A stretch of DNA of 35,330 nucleotides from contig CAYIFC010000002.1 in assembly GCA_964362645.1 (NCBI GenBank), positions 1 to 35,330 of the forward strand, written 5' to 3'. The notes beneath the pieces were generated by a model, which saw nothing but the letters and a program-made list of their open reading frames with translations, was not told the DNA's origin and made no database searches. The stretch comes from CAYIFC01 sp964362645 (GTDB lineage Bacteria > Patescibacteriota > Minisyncoccia > Phycocordibacterales > JACOZG01). Of this stretch, positions 5,364 through 13,524 are shown in pieces. The position numbers were made by a program, and so were the translations under genes. Each line of letters starts with the position of its first letter. Positions within the stretch are counted from its first letter, which is position 1.

Positions 5364-7262
5364 TCAGAGCACATCAGCGGGGTCGACATCAACAGTCACC
5401 TCATCCGCGCGGCCTAGGTGTTTTAGGAGAGTGACGAGCGACTCCTCCGGCCACTCTTCGGGTTTACGCCGGATCAGAATGTTGCCGCGATAATTTTCGT
5501 TACCAGAGAGGTGGCGACTGGGGTAGGCATCGGGCTCATAATCTTTAAACTTGTCGGCTAGATGTTTAACTTTAGGCAAGACGTCTTGTTTGCGACCAGT
5601 AACCGAAATTTTTATTAAAATGGTAAACGGCGGGTAGCCAAAAGTTTTACGCTCGGCGATTTCTTGCCGGTAAAAGTCGAGGACTTGCCCTTTGAGACCA
5701 AGGTCGAAGAGGCCGTGCTCGGGATGCCGCGTTTGGAGCACGAGCCGCTTACTCGCCATGCCTCGGAGTCGCGAAAGGAGGCCGAAGACTCGCTCGTTAG
5801 TGCGGAAGTCGGGGAGAGCGAGCATTGAGTCAATTGCGGCGATGGCCACATTTTCTACTCGCTCCTTCAAATAATAGAGAGCCATTTCGGTGCCAATGAT
5901 GACGCCGCCGGATGAGGCCATAAACTTTCGAACAATCCCTTCGGCTTGTTTGCTGGTCTTAACGCTGTCGCTGTCGAGCTGGGCGAGAGGGAGATCGGGG
6001 AAGGCGGTGCTGATTGCTTTGGCCACTTGATCGATACCCGTACCTAACTCCGTTAAACGCCAACTCTCGCAGTTACGGCACATTTCGTCGGATTGCCGCT
6101 CGTCGCCACAGTGATGGCACAGAAAGATCTGTTGTTGATGGAGCACTACAGGTGCGGCACAACGCCGACAGCGCACGAGTTGGCCGCAATCCTGGCAGAC
6201 GATAATCGGTGAGAGGCCACGGCGGTGGCTGAAGATAAAAACTTTCTCGCTTTGCTTGCGGGCATAGTCGATGAGAGCCAGTAGGTCATGACTCACACCG
6301 CCACTTAACTCCTTGTTTTTGGCCAGATCAATTAAGTGGTAGTCAGCACCCGAGGCAATGTGGTGCTTGAGTGGCGAGAGTTGGAGGAGGTCGCCGCGCT
6401 GGGTTCGGTACACCGTTTCGGCTCGGAGCACAGTGTCGCCAAAAATTAATTTGGCACCTAAAGTCTCCGCCAAAAATTCGGTAAACTTGCGGGCGTCCAC
6501 AAATGGTCGCGTTAAACTTTTGTAAGCAGGAGAACTCTCTTGGTCGACGATTAAGGCCCGCCAGTCGTGGCGGGGGAGCGAGAGGAAGAGGGGTGTGGCA
6601 ATAACAAGAATTGGATGCTCCATTTCCACCGCGTGTTGCCACTCACTCTTTAACTTGCTGGCCGATAGGCGATGATGGAGGACGACGGTATAATTAGCAA
6701 TCCCTTTGGAAATAATTTCGGCCGTGCGTTCCACGTCGGTTACCGTTGGCACACAGAAGAAGACGGAGTGACCGCGGGCAAACTCTTCGCGAATCAAACT
6801 TTTGTAATGAATGTGGCGCTCGGCGTCTGATTCCTGGAGAACTAGTTTATCGATCTTGACTTTCTTTTCGTCTCGGCCAGCAACCGGGCTTGGGGGTGGT
6901 GGCGACACAATTTTCGATTTTGGATCAGGCTCATTAATGATCGGTTGGGGCACAAAGTGTTTGATGGTTGGTCCCAATTCGGCGGCAAAATAGTCGGCCG
7001 CTCGGTGAGCAGCGGCCAGAAAGGGGGGTAAGAAGAATTGTTTGGCTTTAACTTGACTGACTTTCCGCAGGGGGTAGTTGGCAGTTTTTACCGCCATCTT
7101 AACGTTATCAACAACCGTCACTTTCGTAACCAACGCATCGATCTGACGGTTTTTAACCGGCACAACAACCAGAGCGCCCGGGACCACCTCGGCGGCGGTA
7201 AAGTAGGTTAACTCCGCTCCGAGTGGTGCTCGGGTGAGAGGCACCACGCTAACCACTTTCAT
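5364..7262 (-). CDS. priA: PriA-like primosomal protein N' with degenerate helicase motifs
   Basis: PriA reloads the replisome at stalled forks. Family membership is clear from the N-terminal 3'BD-like domain (PLGAELTYFTA... PGALVVVPVKNRQ), the eight-cysteine zinc module (C356, 359, 365, 368, 382, 385, 395, 398) and the C-terminal GTEMALYYLK and FGYPPF segments. The ATPase looks dead: the place of the Walker A motif GVTGSGKT holds QESDAERHIH (about residues 143-152). DEEH is replaced by DQES (240-243), and the QVAGRAGR motif by LLSRLRGMAS. Only a structural loading role seems likely, as proposed for helicase-less actinobacterial PriA. At 632 aa it is about 100 shorter than E. coli PriA. A TAGGGT lies 7 nt before the ATG and no SD is present, so the priA-def-fmt message is probably leaderless. 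Confidence 0.88.
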   Translation of the reverse strand: MKVVSVVPLTRAPLGAELTYFTAAEVVPGALVVVPVKNRQIDALVTKVTVVDNVKMAVKTANYPLRKVSQVKAKQFFLPPFLAAAHRAADYFAAELGPTIKHFVPQPIINEPDPKSKIVSPPPPSPVAGRDEKKVKIDKLVLQESDAERHIHYKSLIREEFARGHSVFFCVPTVTDVERTAEIISKGIANYTVVLHHRLSASKLKSEWQHAVEMEHPILVIATPLFLSLPRHDWRALIVDQESSPAYKSLTRPFVDARKFTEFLAETLGAKLIFGDTVLRAETVYRTQRGDLLQLSPLKHHIASGADYHLIDLAKNKELSGGVSHDLLALIDYARKQSEKVFIFSHRRGLSPIIVCQDCGQLVRCRRCAAPVVLHQQQIFLCHHCGDERQSDEMCRNCESWRLTELGTGIDQVAKAISTAFPDLPLAQLDSDSVKTSKQAEGIVRKFMASSGGVIIGTEMALYYLKERVENVAIAAIDSMLALPDFRTNERVFGLLSRLRGMASKRLVLQTRHPEHGLFDLGLKGQVLDFYRQEIAERKTFGYPPFTILIKISVTGRKQDVLPKVKHLADKFKDYEPDAYPSRHLSGNENYRGNILIRRKPEEWPEESLVTLLKHLGRADEVTVDVDPADVL

Positions 7263-7269
7263 TGCCTAT

Positions 7270-7275
7270 ACCCTA
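7270..7275 (-). promoter_or_regulatory. Likely -10 of the priA operon
   Basis: TAGGGT on the minus strand, 7 nt before the priA ATG. It is back to back with the TATAAT at 7290-7295. Confidence 0.5.
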
Positions 7276-7289
7276 GCATGCTTTTGTTT

Positions 7290-7295
7290 TATAAT
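7290..7295 (+). promoter_or_regulatory. -10 box of the envelope operon, 6 nt before the start codon
   Basis: A consensus TATAAT followed by six bases and then GTG at 7302. No convincing -35 is visible. It predicts a leaderless transcript. Confidence 0.6.
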
Positions 7296-7301
7296 GAAAG
7301 A

Positions 7302-8123
7302 GTGAGCGCGAGTTCGTCAGAAAAAAAGTATCTCTCGCTCGAGCGCGCCGGCAAGTTAGTCGGTGCCGACTCGGTGTCGCTTAAAATGTGGTGCGACCAT
7401 GGCGAGGTAGGCGGGGCAAAAAAAATTGGCCCCGACTGGTTCGTGCCCGAGGACTCCTTGTTATCGCTTGGCGAATTAGCTTCCGAGCGCCGTCACGTGC
7501 CGATCCCTCTGCCTGTCAAACACGCCTTGCTCTCGGTTTTGCTATTAGTAGGTGCGGTCGCTGGATTCCAGTTCTTTAATCAGCCGGCGGTGCGCGAAGA
7601 TTTAGGCCGAGGGGTTGAAGTTGTAAGTCAGTCGGCCCAGACCGCTCAAGCTTTCGATGAAGTTGGTAACGGCTTGGGATTGGCTTGGCGCCGTTTGAGC
7701 GACTTTTTAGTCACTATTGGCAACAACATTTCTTACTACCTTGGACAGATTGGTGAGGCTTGGGGTAATTGGTGGCAGGATGATGAGCAAGCAAACAAAG
7801 ATGCGCTAAAAGAAGAAATTCGCGCCGAGCTTAAACTTGAGTTTGAGCAAGAATTGCAAGCTATTGTTAATCAAATTAATAATCTGGGTACTACTGGAGG
7901 ATCGAAGGCCACATTTAACCCTGATACGGGGGTGGTGCTCGTGCCGAGCACCGGCGAGCCTGGCAGTGATCAAGCAATTAAGAATCAGTTAAAAAATATG
8001 TTTTCTGACGAAGTGCAGGTTGAGTTTGATGCGAGTGGTCAAGCCGGAGTGATCACGCCAATATACCCCAGCGGTCCCTCAAGCGATCGCTATGTTTTTA
8101 TCCTAACGCCAATTAAGCAATGA
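7302..8123 (+). CDS. Membrane-tethered helix-turn-helix protein
   Basis: A 273-aa protein. The N-terminus (about residues 8-55: YLSLERAGKLVG, LKMWCDHGEVGGAKKIG, WFVPEDSL) has the pattern of MerR/excisionase-type DNA-binding domains that open many Patescibacteria membrane proteins. One membrane segment follows (about 72-90, LLSVLLLVGAVAG). Then come an aromatic-rich stretch, a charged helical region (around 160-190, EEIRAELKLEFEQELQ) and a C-terminal domain that should lie outside the cell. GTG 7302 is preferred over ATG 7278, because the ATG overlaps the TATAAT and would put the start upstream of transcription. The TGA stop overlaps the next ATG (ATGA). A role as an envelope-sensing regulator is inference. 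Confidence 0.75.
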   Translation: MSASSSEKKYLSLERAGKLVGADSVSLKMWCDHGEVGGAKKIGPDWFVPEDSLLSLGELASERRHVPIPLPVKHALLSVLLLVGAVAGFQFFNQPAVREDLGRGVEVVSQSAQTAQAFDEVGNGLGLAWRRLSDFLVTIGNNISYYLGQIGEAWGNWWQDDEQANKDALKEEIRAELKLEFEQELQAIVNQINNLGTTGGSKATFNPDTGVVLVPSTGEPGSDQAIKNQLKNMFSDEVQVEFDASGQAGVITPIYPSGPSSDRYVFILTPIKQ

Positions 8124-9682
8124 AGAAGCTATTATTTCTAATCACCTTAGTTAGCCTGACCCTCCCCGTTAGTAGTTTAGCGGCGACCGAACAAATAGTT
8201 TTAACACCGGCTAAGCGTGAGATCTCTCTAAGTCCTGGCCAAAGTCGAACCGAGCACTTTAAGATCGTCAACAATACTCCAGCTCCAGTTTGGGTAAATG
8301 TGGGTGCGGAGGAATTGGCGAACGAGGTTTATTCAATCCTGCCGTATTTGGAATTTAATCAGCGAGAGTTTCTTTTAGCTTCTGGTCAAACACAAGAAGT
8401 GCCAGTGACAATCAGCTTACCAGAGACAGCTGTGCCTGGCGGTTTTTATGGTACGGTAACTTTTTCGGTGGCCTCGGTCCAGCCCGAGGCTGGCGAGGAC
8501 GCCAAAGTAGTAACGCGGCTGGGTAGCCTACTTTTTGTGCGGGTGCCGGGCGCGGTGGCCGCGGCGGGCGAACTCGAATCAGTGGCTGTAAGTGGTAAAA
8601 AAAATCAGCGTCAACTTCTGCTTGGCTTTAACAACTCTGGTTCCATCTACCTAAATCCTTATGGTTTGGCGGCCATTAAGTCAGTCGGAATTGGTGAAGA
8701 TCGAGAATTAGTGATTGACCCGTGGTATGTGTTGCCTCAGTCGAGCCGGGTGCGGGAAGTTACTTTACCAACTGATCTTGTTCCTGGTATTTACCGTGCC
8801 ACTGTCTCGCTCAATCGCGGTTATGGCGATATTGTTGACCAATCTAGTACTGTCTTTGTAGCGTGGCCGTCACCGAAGATAATGATCATTCTGGGCGCGG
8901 GGTTGCTACTTATTTTATTTTTGCTAATTCTTAAACGCCTCCTTTTTGCCCTAATATTTATTATTATCGTCGGAGCTTTGGTGTTTGCCAGTAATGCCTT
9001 CGGTGAAGTGGCGAGTAGTACTAATTATCAAATTCAAACCGATAGCCTTAACTTTGCTGGTGGTTTTTCGACCTCTACAAATTACGAAATTGGCGATACT
9101 TTAGGCGAGCTTGGCACGAGTACTTCCACGAGTGCCACTTACAACTTGCGCGCAGGTTATCGGCCAATGCTCGAGTCATACTTGGCCGTTAGCGCGCCGG
9201 GCAACGTTTCGATGAGCCCGGCGGTTGACGGTAGCGGCGATAGCTCTCTCGGTTCGGCCGCTTGGACCGTTACCACCGACAATCCCGCTGGTTACACTTT
9301 AGCCATTAAAGCCTCAACTAACCCCGCCTTAACGGCTGGGGCTAATAACTTTACTGATTACTCTCCTGCTGGCGCCGTGCCGGATTACACTTGGACGATT
9401 GCCGCTAGCTCCGCCTTATTCGGCTTTAGTCCTGAAGGCACTCACATTACAACTCGGTACAAAGATAACGGCGCCGTCTGTGGAACTGGCGCTCTTGATA
9501 CCAGCAGTAGTTGTTGGGACGGTCTCTCAACTACTAATCGCACAATTGCCAGCTCGACTTCTAGTAATCAGCCGACTGGTACGGCCACGACGGTTAAACT
9601 CCAAGCGGCCACCGGCGCGAGTAAAACTCAAACGGCTGGTAGTTACACTGCCACTCTCACTGTGACGGCTCTTGTCCAATAA
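8120..9682 (+). CDS. Two-part surface protein: DUF916-like domain plus secreted NY-repeat domain
   Basis: A 520-aa protein that looks like two proteins joined. Part 1: signal peptide (1-21, ending SSLAA), then a beta-sandwich region (TPAKREISLSPGQSRTEHFK, VPVTISLPETAVPGGFYGTV) like the domain found before a C-terminal anchor in DUF916/WxL-type proteins. Hydrophobic segments follow (about 254-272 and 275-293). Part 2 begins as if after a signal peptide (VFASNAFGEVASSTNY) and has two motifs of the type STNY.I.D (STNYQIQTDSLN, STNYEIGDTLGE), an AGYRP motif and a Thr/Ser/Ala-rich secreted domain to the end. The reading frame is open throughout. It overlaps the upstream gene by 4 nt and is 4 nt from the next. 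Probably a cell-surface component. Confidence 0.7.
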   Translation: MKKLLFLITLVSLTLPVSSLAATEQIVLTPAKREISLSPGQSRTEHFKIVNNTPAPVWVNVGAEELANEVYSILPYLEFNQREFLLASGQTQEVPVTISLPETAVPGGFYGTVTFSVASVQPEAGEDAKVVTRLGSLLFVRVPGAVAAAGELESVAVSGKKNQRQLLLGFNNSGSIYLNPYGLAAIKSVGIGEDRELVIDPWYVLPQSSRVREVTLPTDLVPGIYRATVSLNRGYGDIVDQSSTVFVAWPSPKIMIILGAGLLLILFLLILKRLLFALIFIIIVGALVFASNAFGEVASSTNYQIQTDSLNFAGGFSTSTNYEIGDTLGELGTSTSTSATYNLRAGYRPMLESYLAVSAPGNVSMSPAVDGSGDSSLGSAAWTVTTDNPAGYTLAIKASTNPALTAGANNFTDYSPAGAVPDYTWTIAASSALFGFSPEGTHITTRYKDNGAVCGTGALDTSSSCWDGLSTTNRTIASSTSSNQPTGTATTVKLQAATGASKTQTAGSYTATLTVTALVQ

Positions 9683-9686
9683 TTTT

Positions 9687-11672
9687 ATGCGCAAATTTTG
9701 GTTACTTATGATTATCGGCCTAACTATTTTCTTGCCGCTGGCTCAAGCGGCTACTGACGGTGTGGACGTTAATTTGACGGTTGATGCTCCGGCATCGACA
9801 GACGGAGGCGGCGGTACTCCTGATCCTGACCCAGTACTTGGTTGTACTGACTCGGCAGCGAGCAATTATAATTCGTCAGCGACGCAAGATAACGGCAGCT
9901 GCACTTATCCGGTGGTTGTAACTAACGCCAGCAATTTTACTGTCACCTACAATACTGGCACTCAAGTAATTAATTTAACTTGGCAGAACCCATCATTTTC
10001 CGGTTTTGCGGGAGTTAGGATAATGCGGAGTACTAGCTTCTTTCCTACATCACCCACTAGCGGTTCACTCATTTACGACGGTACGGGGCAGAGTGCAGTT
10101 GATAGTAGTGTTGTCGCGGGGACAACATACTATTACACTATTTTTGCTTACAGTGATTCCGGAACTTATGCTTCTGGTGCGGTAGCTTCGGAAAATGTAC
10201 CTATTCCAGAAGCGGAGGAGGAAGAGCCTGTCCCAGAACCAGAGCCTGATCCAGTCGATGATCCAAGCGTTGATGGTGGAGATGGGGGGCCAACTATTCC
10301 TGATCCATTCGAATCATTTCCGGCAGCAATTTCGCTCGATCCACTGATCCAAGCCCTCAATCTGGGCGATTTCGTTTTCTTCCAACCGGGTGAGCGACGA
10401 CAGTTCTTTGCCGGTGGCGAAGCGATTGGCGTTAATGCCAGCAAACCCCTGACGATTACCATCGACGCCACGCGGTTGCCAGAGGCCTTAAAAGCAATTG
10501 GTTTGACGATCGGCGATCCGGTGAGTAAGAAGCCACTCACCTCATTCCTTCTCCGTTCTACCGATGATAAGTCACAATATTTAGCCAGTCTCGCGCCATT
10601 TCTAAAACCCGGCCGTTACCCAATCAGTATCCATATTCTTAACTTCCGTGATCAGTCGATAAAGCGTTTAGTCGGGAGTTTGGTGGTGGGGGGAGTTGGG
10701 TCAGTTTTTTCTCGTGGCATTAAAATTGCCGGTCGAGTTGTTACCCCTTTGGCCATTGGTGTTGGTTTGGCGAGTGGAGTAATTGAAGGATTGGCTCTTT
10801 CGGCCAAGGTTGCTTCATTCACCGATCTATATTTATTAATCTTAAATTTTATTAACATTATTTTAAAAGCTTTTGGTCTAAAAAAACGCGAACGACCGTG
10901 GGGCGTGGTTTATGATTCGGTTACTAAACGACCAATTGATCCAGCCTATGTGGTGGTACGAAAAGGGCAGGCTGATGTAAATACGGCCATTACCGACCTT
11001 GATGGTCGTTACAGCTTCTTTTTACCAGCGGCCGGTGTCTATAATTTGGTGGCTAATAAAACTCACTATGCTTTCCCGTCGGCAAAACTGACTGGCAAGA
11101 ATTCTGACGAGCTGTATGACAGTCTTTATTTTGGCGGCGACTTCAATATTAACGAAGGAGAGGTTGTTAATAAAAACATCCCGCTCGATCCCGTTGGTTT
11201 CGACTGGAACGAGTTTGCCAAGAATCAGCGTGGCTTCTTCTACCTCCAGCAAAAGCGCGAGCGTCTGCGGAAAACGGTGGTCACTCTTTTGTATGTGGGT
11301 GGGTTTGCGTTAACGCTGTATCAAGTTTTGTTCCACCCTCGGCTTTTAAACATTGTCGTATTAGTGCTTTACTTTGCTGCGTTTGGCCTCAAGTATCTTT
11401 GGCGCTACCATCGGCCGGTGGTGGGAGTTAAACACGCTGGTACCAACTTACCCGTACCGTTCGCTCTCATCCACGCTTACATTCCCAATATCGATCAGCA
11501 GATTAAATCTGTCGCCGCCGACGCGCTCGGCCGCTTCTTCCTCCTCACGCCGCCCGGCGATTACTACCTAACCGTGGAAGAAAAGCTCCCTGACGGCACC
11601 TACCAAAAAATCCACCAAACCCCGACCATGCACCTAACCAGGGGATTGGTAACCCAAGATTTGGTTGTCTAA
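9687..11672 (+). CDS. Large multidomain envelope protein
   Basis: A 661-aa protein. It has a signal peptide (1-21, ending AQA) and a cysteine-paired GCTDSAASNYNSSATQDNG motif (C53, C72), known from many secreted proteins. A fibronectin-III-like stretch (TNASNFTVTYNT to YYYTIFAYS) and an acidic Pro/Glu/Asp linker follow. A middle domain and a hydrophobic hairpin (around 360-400) come next. Two carboxypeptidase-regulatory-like beta domains (GVVYDSVTKRPIDPAYVVVRKG and GVKHAGTNLPVPFALIHAYI, each with a DGRYSF or LGRFFL strand) flank two more membrane segments (around 535-570). ATG 9687 is chosen because the signal peptide starts there; an in-frame TTG at 9672 overlaps the previous gene. Last gene of the envelope operon; no plus-strand terminator is evident. 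Role in surface structure is inferred. Confidence 0.75.
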   Translation: MRKFWLLMIIGLTIFLPLAQAATDGVDVNLTVDAPASTDGGGGTPDPDPVLGCTDSAASNYNSSATQDNGSCTYPVVVTNASNFTVTYNTGTQVINLTWQNPSFSGFAGVRIMRSTSFFPTSPTSGSLIYDGTGQSAVDSSVVAGTTYYYTIFAYSDSGTYASGAVASENVPIPEAEEEEPVPEPEPDPVDDPSVDGGDGGPTIPDPFESFPAAISLDPLIQALNLGDFVFFQPGERRQFFAGGEAIGVNASKPLTITIDATRLPEALKAIGLTIGDPVSKKPLTSFLLRSTDDKSQYLASLAPFLKPGRYPISIHILNFRDQSIKRLVGSLVVGGVGSVFSRGIKIAGRVVTPLAIGVGLASGVIEGLALSAKVASFTDLYLLILNFINIILKAFGLKKRERPWGVVYDSVTKRPIDPAYVVVRKGQADVNTAITDLDGRYSFFLPAAGVYNLVANKTHYAFPSAKLTGKNSDELYDSLYFGGDFNINEGEVVNKNIPLDPVGFDWNEFAKNQRGFFYLQQKRERLRKTVVTLLYVGGFALTLYQVLFHPRLLNIVVLVLYFAAFGLKYLWRYHRPVVGVKHAGTNLPVPFALIHAYIPNIDQQIKSVAADALGRFFLLTPPGDYYLTVEEKLPDGTYQKIHQTPTMHLTRGLVTQDLVV

Positions 11673-11676
11673 AAAT

Positions 11677-11703
11677 AAAAAAACGCCCCGATGCTCTGGG
11701 GCG
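11677..11703 (-). terminator. Intrinsic terminator of the 145-aa orphan gene
   Basis: CGCCCC/GGGGCG stem (11684-11689 with 11698-11703), 8-nt loop, then on the minus strand seven Ts (As at 11677-11683). On the plus strand no T run follows, so it serves the minus-strand gene. Confidence 0.8.
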
Positions 11704-11732
11704 CTGATAACACGGGTTTTGTTTTAACGGTG

Positions 11733-12170
11733 CTAATCGATATGGAGGATTCCAAGAATGTGATAGAGATCCTCCTCCATTTCGTAATTTTGGACCCTAT
11801 CAGTAGGCACCTTCAGTTTAATGGTCCACATTCTTTTACCCTGTTTGACTGAAGGGTAGAGACAGTCAATGGGTAGGCCGGCAAATTCCGGGTTGCTTAT
11901 TTGAAGCATTGGTAAGCCATCGCCGTATCGTAAACCAATAATTGTCCCCGCCATAAATTGGTTGTGGGTGTAAAAACTGAATTTTAGGCCGATCAATCCA
12001 TCAATATGCAATATCCCAGGAAATCCGAACCTAGTTGCATCTTCTACCCATTTCTTCTCCCATTTTTCGATAATTTCTGATTTTTCTGAATAAGTAAGAC
12101 CTGTGTCGTTTTTCACCTTCGTCTCCCATAAAAAGACCACTAATCTTGTTAACCTAACTAGCCCATTCAT
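11733..12170 (-). CDS. Orphan protein, 145 aa (or 127 aa)
   Basis: Not recognised. It is mostly soluble: a charged helical segment (SEKSEIIEKWEKKWVEDATRF) is followed by a beta-rich region (GLIGLKFSFYTHNQFMAGTI, MWTIKLKVPTDRV). The sequence GILHID occurs twice, the second time at the very C-terminus. The start is uncertain. ATG 12170 lies 5 nt after TATTAT (leaderless style). An in-frame GTG at 12116 has GGGAG 6 nt upstream and would fit the SD style of the other terminator-bearing accessory genes. It sits alone between the envelope operon and murA and has its own terminator. Confidence 0.6.
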   Translation of the reverse strand: MNGLVRLTRLVVFLWETKVKNDTGLTYSEKSEIIEKWEKKWVEDATRFGFPGILHIDGLIGLKFSFYTHNQFMAGTIIGLRYGDGLPMLQISNPEFAGLPIDCLYPSVKQGKRMWTIKLKVPTDRVQNYEMEEDLYHILGILHID

Positions 12171-12199
12171 ACTATATAATAGCTAAAAAAGCAAGCGGT

Positions 12200-12228
12200 T
12201 TGGCAAAAAGGGTGGGGGAGCATACAAT
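12200..12228 (+). promoter_or_regulatory. Promoter of murA-mreB-holB
   Basis: TTGGCA (12200-12205), 17-nt spacer, TACAAT (12223-12228), then 6 nt to the GTG at 12235. A -35, a -10 and a start codon in register for a leaderless message. Confidence 0.65.
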
Positions 12229-12234
12229 GGCAAG

Positions 12235-13521
12235 GTGGGACGCGAAGTATTTGTAATCGACGGCTTTGGTGGCCGGCGGGTTATTGATGGATCCATTAAA
12301 GTTAATGGGTCTAAAAATGACGCCGTTCAGGCCTTCGCGGCCAGTCTCTTATTTAAGTCGGGCTACGGTGTTACTGATGTGCCTGATATTGATGATATTT
12401 CTAAAATGGGTGCCTTGCTCGAGAAGTTGGGTGTGGGAGTATTAAAGAATAACAAGAAGTGGAGTTTTAATACTAAGAATATTACCAGTCATGTTATCGA
12501 CCCTGAGATCGCCTGCAAGATCCGCGCCTCGATTCTATTAACCGGACCTTTACTCGCCCGATCAGTTAAGGTTAACTTTCCGCACCCTGGCGGCTGCGTT
12601 ATTGGCGAGCGACCAATTGATCTCTTCCTCGACGGTTTTAAACAAATGGGCGCAAAGGTAGAAGAGAACGAAGTCGGGTATAAAATTACAGCCCCTAAGG
12701 GAGGATTAAATGGCGTGACAATATTTTTCCGGAATCAAACTGTGACCGGCACCGAAACCTTTATGATGGCGGCGGTGTTAGCGCGCGGTACGACCGTGCT
12801 CAAAAATTGCGCGCTCGAACCGGAGATCGAAAATCTTGGTCGCTATCTAGTATCTCAAGGCGCTAGGATTACCGGCTTAGGCACGCCCACAATCACAATT
12901 AAGGGTCGCGCTGGCAAACCACTTGAAGCAAAAAAGCCATACAAAGTTTTGCCCGATCGGATCGAGGCTGGCAGTTTTCTTATTCTTGGCGCGCTCGCGG
13001 CCAAGAAGCTAAAAGTCGAAGGCGTTAGAGTTCAGGATCTCGAATCTTTACTCGCTCATTTTGAGAGGATCGGCGTGCCGTTTAAACTTGGCCAAAGTTC
13101 GGTAACGATTACGGCACCCACCAAACCACTTCAAGCTCTAGAAGTTAAAACGCATGAGTACCCCGGCTTCCCCACTGATCTCCAAGCCCTGATGGCGGTA
13201 CTTCTGACGCAAGCGGAAGGCGAGAGCAAAGTTTTTGAAGCGATCTTCGAAGGTCGATTGGTTTATCTGGAAACCTTGGTGAGGATGGGGGCGAAAACGC
13301 AGGTCATGAGCCAGAATCGGGCAAGGATTACCGGCCCCACGCCACTTACCGGAGCCTCCGTTGAGAGTCCCGACTTACGCGCCGGTCTGGCTTACATCTT
13401 GGCGGCCATCGTTGCCAAGGGTCAGTCGGAGGTCCACAATATTCATTATATTGATCGCGGTTACGAATGCATTGATGAGCGGCTCGCTTCGCTTGGTGTT
13501 AAGATCAAGCGTCTAACTTAA
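12235..13521 (+). CDS. murA: UDP-N-acetylglucosamine 1-carboxyvinyltransferase
   Basis: First committed step of peptidoglycan synthesis: transfers enolpyruvate from PEP to UDP-GlcNAc. The 428-aa length is normal. The substrate-binding VNGSKNDA (Lys27-Asn28 correspond to E. coli Lys22-Asn23) and the loop PHPGGCVIGERPIDLF with catalytic Cys121 (Cys115 in E. coli) are intact. With Cys rather than Asp at this position the enzyme would be expected to be fosfomycin-sensitive (family knowledge). The repeated inside-out alpha/beta domains are recognisable to the C-terminal YIDRGYE.ID.RL. The GTG start follows the TACAAT by 6 nt without an SD. The stop is 3 nt before mreB, so cell-wall precursor synthesis and a shape filament share an operon. 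Confidence 0.95.
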   Translation: MGREVFVIDGFGGRRVIDGSIKVNGSKNDAVQAFAASLLFKSGYGVTDVPDIDDISKMGALLEKLGVGVLKNNKKWSFNTKNITSHVIDPEIACKIRASILLTGPLLARSVKVNFPHPGGCVIGERPIDLFLDGFKQMGAKVEENEVGYKITAPKGGLNGVTIFFRNQTVTGTETFMMAAVLARGTTVLKNCALEPEIENLGRYLVSQGARITGLGTPTITIKGRAGKPLEAKKPYKVLPDRIEAGSFLILGALAAKKLKVEGVRVQDLESLLAHFERIGVPFKLGQSSVTITAPTKPLQALEVKTHEYPGFPTDLQALMAVLLTQAEGESKVFEAIFEGRLVYLETLVRMGAKTQVMSQNRARITGPTPLTGASVESPDLRAGLAYILAAIVAKGQSEVHNIHYIDRGYECIDERLASLGVKIKRLT

Positions 13522-13524
13522 TTT

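Noticed and set aside
11677..11703. Terminator for the plus-strand envelope operon
   Set aside because: The stem is followed by a T run only on the minus strand, so it belongs to the orphan gene at 11733.
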